The position numbers and the translations under genes were made by a program. This document shows, one piece after another, positions 57,411-64,000 of a stretch of 64,000 bases of DNA. How positions within the stretch are numbered: position 1 is the first letter of the stretch; each line of letters starts with the position of its first letter. The DNA lies in NCBI GenBank assembly GCA_026545225.1, contig CM048849.1, positions 16,127,541 to 16,191,540 of the forward strand, written 5' to 3'. The notes beneath the pieces are model-generated. The model saw only the letters and a program-made list of their open reading frames with translations. It was not told the DNA's origin and searched no databases. The stretch is from Cornus controversa. Lineage: Eukaryota > Streptophyta > Magnoliopsida > Cornales > Cornaceae.

Positions 57411-57546
57411 TCTCCTCCCTTTGCTTGCGTAATATTAGGGATTTGAATCTATCATTATCAAACTAAAGATTGAGTCTCTCTTTCTCCCTTATTTGCTTGT
57501 ATAATATTAGGGATTTGAAGCTATCTTTATCAAACTAAAGATGGAG
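57411..57546 (+). repeat. 68-bp tandem duplication before GRF ORF 2
   Basis: Two copies of a unit running from CTCTTTCTCC through TTTGCTTG, ATAATATTAGGGATTTGAA and TTATCAAACTAAAGAT to GAGTCT. The second copy ends at the ATG of the GRF/transmembrane ORF, so the duplication covers its leader and start region. Confidence 0.75.
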
Positions 57547-57940
57547 TCTCATAGCACACATGCAAACCATGGTAGGCATCTAAGGTACAGAGAAATCTTC
57601 TATCATTGTGGTAGTGTGGCTGAGATTAGGGTTACCAAATCTAATGAGAATAACAACAAGGAAGGTTATATTATGTGTGCTCCAATAGATCTTGCATGAA
57701 GTGAAAATGAAAATGGTGTGATCCAATTAATGATGACTTGAAAACTTTATCAATAAGTGAAAGGCAGCCATTCAATGATGAAACAACCTCTACACAGGAA
57801 ATGGTGGATGCACATGTTATATTGACTCGTTTAGCAGTGGTTGAATCAAACTCTGCTTCCTTGAAAATTCTGGGCATTGCATGCATGTTGTTGTCTTTTA
57901 TGTCTTTTTTGATTTCCCTAGCTTCTATTGATAAGGATTA
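57541..57940 (+). pseudogene. GRF zinc finger-like plus transmembrane protein, ORF 2
   Basis: ATG at 57541 opens MESHSTHANHGRHLRYREIF, then YHCGSVAEIRVTKSNENNNK and EGYIMC. This is a GRF-type zinc-finger pattern (C-G...AxIRxTKSxxNxxxxxxxC) with some metal-binding positions altered. A stop follows at about 57697. The C-terminal half is open in another frame (57738-57938): a polar stretch DDLKTLSISERQPFND...AHVILTRLAVVESN, then one hydrophobic helix LKILGIACMLLSFMSFLISL and a stop. Same architecture as the ORF beside the Harbinger transposase, but too diverged to be a recent copy. It lies inside the MULE, opposite in strand to its transposase. Role unknown. Confidence 0.6.
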
Positions 57941-58439
57941 GTCTAAGGGACAACAAATAAGTTCATGTCTGTTTTGATTCCCTAGCTTGGGAATAGTTCT
58001 GTATATATCTTTAATTATGTATTTATGGTGATGAACTTTTTGTTTGTTATGAGTATTATGTTATGAAGCAATATGTATTTGTACAATATGTTATGCAGCA
58101 ATATGTATTTGTGCAATTAATTCCATGCCTTCCAGTAGTGTCCATTTTGCAATTAGCCAAACATATATGACAAACAGGTAAAAACCATTTTGAATATCAT
58201 GCATTTGCAAAACCATAACAAATGTAAAAAATATCCAAACACAACACAAATTTAACTAGCAAAATCACACAAACATCCATCAATAGGTTTTATGTTGCAA
58301 AAAAACATAAACCAAACTACCAAAAACCCCAAACAGTTTTATGTTGCAATCTACCCAAAAATAAACAACAATGTTTACATATTTTGAGATCCTCCCATCC
58401 TTTTTCCCCTAGCTCCTAGTTGGCTAAATACAGGTATGA

Positions 58440-58800
58440 ATCTCCCTCTCCCCATAGTAGGTTATGATGAGCTGTTTCTTCCTCTTTGTGCATTTGATGG
58501 AGCTGCAATGTTCCTACTTCCTTTTCCTCTTCTATATGTGAATGTAGACCCTCTCCCTCCTTGTGTGTTTGATGGAGCTGCACTGGTTTCCCTTCCTTTT
58601 ACAAGTGTGAATGCATTCCCTCTTCCTCTTTGTGCATTTGATAGAGGTGCAACCCCTCTTCCTCCTTATGCATATGATGGAGGTGCAACCCCTCTTCCTC
58701 CTTGTGCATTTGATGGAGGTGCAGCCCCTCTTCCACTCTGTGCATTTGATGAATATGGTGAAGCTGCAGTCCCTCTCCCTCTATGTGCATATAGTGGAGC
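58440..58800 (-). repeat. MURA C-terminal NAQGGRGVAPPS repeats
   Basis: On the minus strand, tandem 36-39-bp units encode NAQGGRGVAPPS-type repeats, an RG-rich tail seen in MURA-like proteins. On the other strand the same DNA gives a long but meaningless Leu/Pro/Cys frame. Confidence 0.7.
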
Positions 58801-60062
58801 TACATTCCCTCTACCTCTCTATGGTGGGGCTGAGCTCCCCCTTCCATGTGTGTCATTTTGTTGCTATCACAAATAACAAAAAAAAATATGTCAAAATAAA
58901 CTATTAAGTGATTGGATAGAAAATTATAAACCAACTCCACTTACATGTTGGGTGACACATGGCTCTGATTGGGATGCCCTTGCACTTTCTATTCCTCTTC
59001 TAGCTTCTTGTGCCTAACATAACAATATTACATCCTCAAATTAATTGATTCATAAATAAATAAAAAAGGAATACATTACATGCCAAAGAAAAAGTAAATT
59101 CATATCACCTATTCCCTTCTAGTTGGAGCCCTTTGACAAGTTCTTTTGTTGTGCCCAAATCTTTTGCAAAGTGTGCATGCAAGAGTGAAACTCCTTCTAC
59201 ATAGACTAGTACTTGGGGCAGCTTCATCAACATCTCTTCTTCTATTTTTCCTAGGCCTTCTAGGTAGTCTTCTAGGAGGAGGAGGATCCAATGGATTCCA
59301 GTGTATGGCTCCCACAGTTTTGGGTCAAGTATAGGATAAATCATTCCTTGATATGTCTTCATATTGTCTCAATAGTGTAACATGAATCACTGTAAGTCTC
59401 AATATTGTCTCTGGTGTAACATATTGCAGTTGCTACATACTTACAAGGTAAGCCTGAGATTTGCCAACCATGATAGTCACATGTTTTGTCATTCAGATTG
59501 ATGATATGCCTAAATGACTCATCCATTACCTCAAACACTCCCCCAACAGCAACCCTCACATTATATTTCCTTCCCTCAGCAGTTAGCTTATTTAATTGCT
59601 TCCTAATGTTTGGTGTGACCACACCATTCTAGCTGCAACCCATTTGGTACCTTTTTTGAAGTCTTTCCATAAGTTTTACCCTAATCCCATCTAAGCATGA
59701 AAGTATAGGCATCATCCTAAGATCACCAACCCAATTGTTGAAACTCTTAGTTATGTTGTTAGTCACATAATCATTCCTCACACTTGGATTGAATGCATGC
59801 CTAGACCAAGCTGACAATTGAAAGTTAGTCATGAGCCACTCATGAGCTGCAAGATCCAAGTTTCTCATTTGATCCATTGCCTCTTCAAAAGTATATGAGT
59901 TATAGGCTCTAGCAACCTTCCAAAACTTTTTCCTTAACATGAACCCACCAAGTTTTTTCTTAAATGCATTATACAAATGCTTACAACACAGTCTATTGAT
60001 GTGGTTGGAACTTAAATTATATTGTAAGCTTATTTTTGCTCCTTTTATCAAAATATAATTTA

Positions 60063-61497
60063 ACCACTCACAAGAGCACGAATCTTTGTAGATTCGGTTC
60101 TATATAGAGGGTATCGATTCCACGAGGACTAGTCGTAATTGTTTTAAAGAAAGATTACTTCCACTTTAATCCTAAAAACAAGGTTTTGAGTTTTGTTCAG
60201 AAAACTATTGCATGAATGTAAAAACAATAAATTTAAAGAGTTTAAAGTTGGGAGAGAGAACTAGGGGTGGTTTCCACCACTAGCCATTCATATGTTCATA
60301 AGTGTAGCAAGCTTGGGATTCCTAAATTAAATGCCTAACAATGTCATTAGGCTTGTGACCTCAATGACATATCAAAAGATTATTGTGTGTGCCACCTATC
60401 ATAATCTATTTTCAACAAGCATAGTTTTTCAACCTAACTAATTACCCTACTCTCTAAGTGAACCTAAAACTAAATGCATCCAAACTACCTTATCTTGGCA
60501 TGGTTTATACAAGCAAGCACAACACATTCATTTAAAGTACCATTACCTAGCCATCATTTGCAATTCTTGTGGAATATGCAAATGTTGTGCATTCATATGA
60601 CAAAATCTACTCTAAGACAATAATAAACTCCACTTCACATGAATATATAAGAGAAATGTATAAGTGTACATTGTCACTAGGCTAGATAATTAACATTTAA
60701 TTACAAATCCTAACATGTTACAAAAATGAACAAGTTTACATGGCTAGGGGTTTCACCAACACCCTAGTAGAGAAGTTAGTTGCTCATGGCTGCCTTGCAC
60801 TATTCCATTGATGTAGAAAATGGAGCTTTAAGGTCTAGTTTAGCTCCTCCTTCTCCTCTCCCGAATGTCTCTCCTTGTATATTCTGATGTGTGTGAGAAA
60901 TGGCTTCTTTTTGTGCTTTATGGCCTCTCTTTTCAACCTTGGGGCCCACCACATATATATATATATATATATATATCAATATATATATCCATTATATCAA
61001 GAAGGTCCCCAAGGGTCTTGTTCAAGTCAGACAATCCCCCTAAGTCGTGCAAAAAGGGGGATTTTGTTACAAGTGGGAGAGTAGGTGAGCAAGTGGGCAA
61101 GTGACTCTGTAGAATCTCGATCAATCGAGATTGGATCTCGATTGATCGAGATTTCGATCAATCGAAATAAAATCTCGATCAATCGAGATCTCGATCTCGA
61201 TTGATCGAGATCAACATCTCGATTGATCGAGATGCCTTGGCTGCAATTCTGATTTTTCTCTTCAGCTGCAAAAAGTCTCAAATTTTGCTCCTTTCACTAC
61301 AAGACCTGCAATACATCAAAAACACAAAAATACCGTAAACATATCTCGGTAAATGTAGAAACGGGACTAACATATGCAATAAAGAGGGTTCAAATGCATA
61401 GAATTGAATACTTATCATCTATAAGTTGCTTGGGGAATGGTTTCTACAATTGCTTGGTCAAGGCCTTATCATATTTAACAAACTTAATTAAACAACA
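60063..61497. mobile_element. 1.4-kb insertion nested in the MULE transposase
   Basis: Lies between two copies of AAAATATAATTTA (60050-60062 and 61498-61510), a possible 13-bp target duplication. It begins ACCACTCACAAGAGCACGAATC and ends ATTAAACAACA. No coding domain. It holds a (TA)n run (about 60952-60975) and an array of palindromes (61112-61232). Because the repeat is long and A/T-only, part of it may be chance, and the class of element is unknown. Confidence 0.55.
61112..61232. repeat. Array of six near-palindromes (ATCTCGAT...ATCGAGAT)
   Basis: Six copies, in alternating orientation of the two-base centre, of ATCTCGATCAATCGAGAT or ATCTCGATTGATCGAGAT (one copy TTTCGATCAATCGAAA). Each is an 8-bp inverted repeat around two bases. 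Spacers are only a few bases long. Confidence 0.9.
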
Positions 61498-62104
61498 AAA
61501 ATATAATTTAGGAAAGTAATTGATTTAAAAAAAATAGAATTTTGATTTATCTTTTGCATGTCTGACATGATGGTCCAATTCTTGGAAAGTGTATCTGCTT
61601 CAATTACAGTGCTTAAGTGCTGCAGAAAAAATACCCACCTGTCCATTCTCTTACTCTCCACCACAGCAAATGCCACAGGAAATAAACCATTATTGGCATC
61701 CAAATCAATGACTGCCAATAGTACACCACCATATGGTCCCTTCAAATGACAGGTTTATGTCTCTCCTAGAAATATGAAAGCTAAACATGTCCATCACATC
61801 AATATCACTACTGACCAACATCTTATGCTTACTATTGTAATTCATAGTGTATTATTGGTACTAAACCAACAATGCCATAAAAATTAGTAAGGGATTTATA
61901 ATAATCCTCAGTAAGGGATTTATAATAATCCTCACTCAAATCAAGATGAGAATACTTATCAGGATCCACATTCCATATTGTACTAATTGAATCCAAATGA
62001 TAAAAATGCAAGTCATGATATGTATCTATGACTTTGACAAAGACACAAAATTACTGCACATAAAAAAATAAAGCTACATTACCATATATTCAATGATAAT
62101 AATT

Positions 62105-62765
62105 TATATCAGAAACATAAAACCCCTAATTGAAAGCAGAACCATAAAAAGCATAATTGGTATCCCTAATTTCAATCACAAACAAAAAAAGACCCCAAAT
62201 TATAGGCCTTAATTGAAAGCAGAAACGAAAAACCCACAAATTAGAAGCCCTAATTTAAAGTAGAAACAAAAAATCCCAAAATTCTAAGCCTTAACTGAAA
62301 GCAGAAATGAAAAACCCCCGAATTGGAAGCCCTAATTTAAAGCATAAGTATAAAAAACCTAATTGGAAGCCCTAATTTAAATTATAAACAAAAAACCCCA
62401 AAATTCTAAGCCTTAATTGAAAGCAGAAATAAAAACCCCCCAAATTGGAAGCCCTAATTTAAAGCAGAAGTATAAAAAACCTAATTCGAAGCCCTAATTT
62501 AAATCAGAAACAAAAAAAACCCCAAATTATAAGCCTTAATTGAAAGTATAAACAAAAAAATCTAATTGGAAGCCCTAATTTAAATCAAAAACAAAAAATC
62601 CCCAAATTTAAGCCTTAATTGAAAGCATAAACAAAATACCCTAATTGGATGCCCTAATTTAAATCAGAAACAAAAACCCCAAATTCTAAGCCTTAATTGA
62701 AAGCAGAAAAATTGGAAGCCCTAATTGAAAGCAAACATATACAAAATCCTAATCGAAAGCACCCA
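62105..62765. repeat. Tandem repeat with CCTAATTGAAAGCAGAAA units
   Basis: About ten diverged units of 55-65 bp with the parts GCCTTAATTGAAAGCAGAAA, AAAAACCCC, AAATT and GGAAGCCCTAATTTAAA. It lies between the MURA N-terminal region and the right TIR, in the promoter or leader side of the transposase. Confidence 0.8.
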
Positions 62766-63229
62766 ATAGTGAAAATGCGAAGAATGTGACAAACCCTAAA
62801 CTTAACAAAAACACGAACAAGTCGAATATATAAAAAGTTTTGAGTTTTATACATACCTCGCAGACACTAAGCCAAAATCGCGATCTTCTTACAGTTTTTG
62901 CTCCGATTAGGATATGAATCGAACCGAAGATATCAAACCCCCAAACAATTATGTGATTTTCTCTTACAATTTCTTCTGTGTAACTTTCTCTCTCTACATC
63001 GTTCTCTCTCTCTATATCGTTCTAACTTGTCTTTGTGTACTCTCTATATCGTACATTGTATCAGAGAGCCACAAAATTTGACCAAGTGTGGATTACGAAG
63101 CTCATAGCACATAAGGGTACCTTCATCATTTCTCATTTGGACATAATTTAATATATAATAATATATATAATACGAGGGCATTACGGTAAAATCACCCACT
63201 ACCGTTAGTTTTTGGACGACCGTCACTGA

Positions 63230-63315
63230 CAGGGGAGGTCAGTGGGATTATGCAAACAAGAGGGGAGGTATGTGGGATTTCGATAAACCTCAGGGGAGGT
63301 CAAAGATATTATCCC
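63230..63315 (-). repeat. MULE right TIR
   Basis: Inverted copy of 57023-57108. Followed by TTTTCTTTT (63316-63324). Confidence 0.93.
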
Positions 63316-63414
63316 TTTTCTTTTCTTTGTACCACTTTCGGCTACACAAAAAAAAATCTGCACCATTGACCTAATCTTATTCCTTTTATATGTCACCTTT
63401 TTTCCCATATATAA

Positions 63415-63452
<38 letters not shown>
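63415..63452. repeat. (TA)n microsatellite
   Basis: Uninterrupted TA dinucleotides. Similar runs occur at about 34987-35013, 47479-47503 and 60952-60975. Confidence 0.9.
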
Positions 63453-63453
<1 letters not shown>

Positions 63454-63719
63454 TAACCTGATCTAAACATGTATCTAAAAAGCACTCAATAAGCAAATGA
63501 ATGGACCAATAGAATGCCACATCATCAACATGAAATATCTCTTTTTTTAAACAAAAATGTCACCCTTTTCTTTTTCTTTTACAAAAAAAAAACATAAATG
63601 CACAAAACAGGACAATCAATTAATTCATAAAATTGTGTGAAATGACACTAATGCCCCTACACATCCTTTTGGCGTTAAAACACGAACAAACACACTCATG
63701 GGCTTTTGGACCATCAGAT

Positions 63720-64000
63720 ACAAAAAGGGCAGAGGGGCCCTCAACCTCTCAAAGCATCCAACAAATCAACCATCTCACTCAATGAGTTTCAATTTCTCCC
63801 ATGAACCCAAGAAAAGAGAGAGCAAAGCATAAAAAATTTAAGCTCCCCCATAGAAGATTCAGCATCTTTAAAGGATCTCTTGTTTCATTCCTTCCAAAGG
63901 ATCCCATGTTGGGCATTTCGTTGTGAGCTTACTCATGTATTTTGGGATAGGATTTATGAGTTTTAAATAGTCCAAACCTTTTTGTCAAACTTTTTTTTTT
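63720..64000 (-). pseudogene. LINE ORF2 C-terminal fragment (another lineage)
   Basis: On the minus strand from about 63920: GILWKE, TGA, NKRSFKDAESSMGELKFF, then MLCSLFSWVHGRN, TGA, NSLSEMVDLLDALRG and a stop. This is the tail typical of plant LINE ORF2 proteins (LWKERNKRxF...LKxxxLxSLFxW). The stop falls on the usual Arg of KERN. It is unlike the C-termini of the other copies here, so it is a different LINE lineage, continuing past the right window edge. Confidence 0.65.

Larger units (their letters stand above)
58440..62060 (-). pseudogene. MURA-like MULE transposase, broken
   Basis: Read right to left. N-terminal region about 62040-61760 (VKVIDTYHDLHFYHLDS..., with DYYKSLT repeated twice). 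Start of the DDE domain at 61748 (HLKGPYGGVLLAVIDLDANNG, then LFPVAFAVVESKRMDRWVFF, WTIMSDMQK). A nested insertion follows (61497-60063). The rest of the domain is at 60051-59629 (CCKHLYNAFKKKLGG...SFNNWVGDLR). A SWIM-like finger at about 59500-59430 reads CDYHGWQISGLPCKYVATAI, with one Cys and the His lost. A CCHC knuckle CTLCKRFGHNKRTC lies near 59170, and a repeated Gly/Arg tail at 58870-58440. The codon expected for the first catalytic Asp (DGCHLKG) reads TAA. Several frameshifts. Inactive. Confidence 0.88.
57023..63315. mobile_element. Mutator-like element (MULE), complete ends
   Basis: The first 86 bp (57023-57108, GGGTAAATATCTTTGACCTC...) match the complement of the last 86 (63230-63315, GGGATAATATCTTTGACCTC...) with about seven differences. 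A perfect 9-bp duplication TTTTCTTTT flanks them (57014-57022 and 63316-63324). Long TIRs, a 9-bp duplication and a MURA-like gene define a Mutator-superfamily element. Inside: a GRF/transmembrane ORF near the left end (plus strand), a broken MURA gene (minus strand, about 62060-58440), a 1.4-kb nested insertion and repeats at 62.1-62.76 kb. It cannot move by itself but could respond to a transposase acting in trans. Confidence 0.93.

Noticed and set aside
58436..58876. Plus-strand 146-codon ORF with LPLCAFDGGA-like repeats
   Set aside because: It is the antisense of the repeated Gly/Arg tail of the MURA transposase. The repeats come from that coding array, and no independent gene signal is present.

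Overview
The window looks like nuclear DNA of a flowering plant, most likely a eudicot. It is AT-rich. It carries plant-type LINEs, LTR elements, MITEs, a Mutator-like element (MULE) and PIF/Harbinger genes. The few cellular gene pieces have GT-AG introns and plant-type protein sequences: an RRM protein, an ANTH adaptor, a serine carboxypeptidase, HMG-CoA synthase and ATP-citrate lyase A. I cannot name the species. No gene here is intact from start to stop. Nearly everything is transposon-derived or decayed.

Layout, 1-35 kb. 1-3.97 kb: minus-strand L1-type LINE, cut by the window edge. 4-10 kb: a decayed membrane-protein-like exon (5.6-6.16 kb), Ty3-type non-coding repeats and two tRNA-like SINE units (about 8 kb). 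10.04-18.46 kb: a second LINE (plus strand), split by a 0.94-kb TIR element (11121-12059) and by a 3.3-kb TG...CA element with a 5-bp target duplication (14350-17684). 18.9-19.2 kb: two exons of an ANTH-domain pseudogene. 19.9-21.4 kb: a Ty3/gypsy relic. 21844-28370: a structurally complete but inactivated LINE with a 14-bp target duplication. 28592-31615: a non-coding LTR element with PBS and PPT, itself hit by a TIR element (30241-30942). The block from about 23.65 to 31.78 kb was then tandemly duplicated; the second copy (31784-34730) has lost most of its interior.

35.19-35.41 kb is the first coding exon of an RRM protein on the minus strand. Its RNP1 motif carries a two-residue duplication, and no later exons are visible. 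36-45 kb holds duplicated non-coding blocks, a minisatellite and LTR-like DNA. 45.4-48.4 kb is a MITE-like sequence holding a 2.8-kb TG...CA element. 49.8-52.6 kb is a dead PIF/Harbinger gene pair (Myb-like ORF1 and DDE transposase), followed by a GRF zinc finger plus transmembrane ORF.

53.98-56.03 kb is a mosaic of exon fragments from at least three unrelated metabolic genes (serine carboxypeptidase, HMG-CoA synthase, ATP-citrate lyase A). All lie in one orientation with introns kept, the pattern left by gene-capturing transposons. 57023-63315 is a whole MULE with 86-bp TIRs and a 9-bp target duplication. It carries a broken MURA-like transposase, a second GRF/transmembrane ORF and a 1.4-kb nested insertion with palindromic repeats. 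A LINE 3' fragment closes the window.

The strongest leads are the captured-exon mosaic, the recurrence of GRF/transmembrane ORFs beside two unrelated transposase types, and the datable duplication history at 21.8-34.7 kb.
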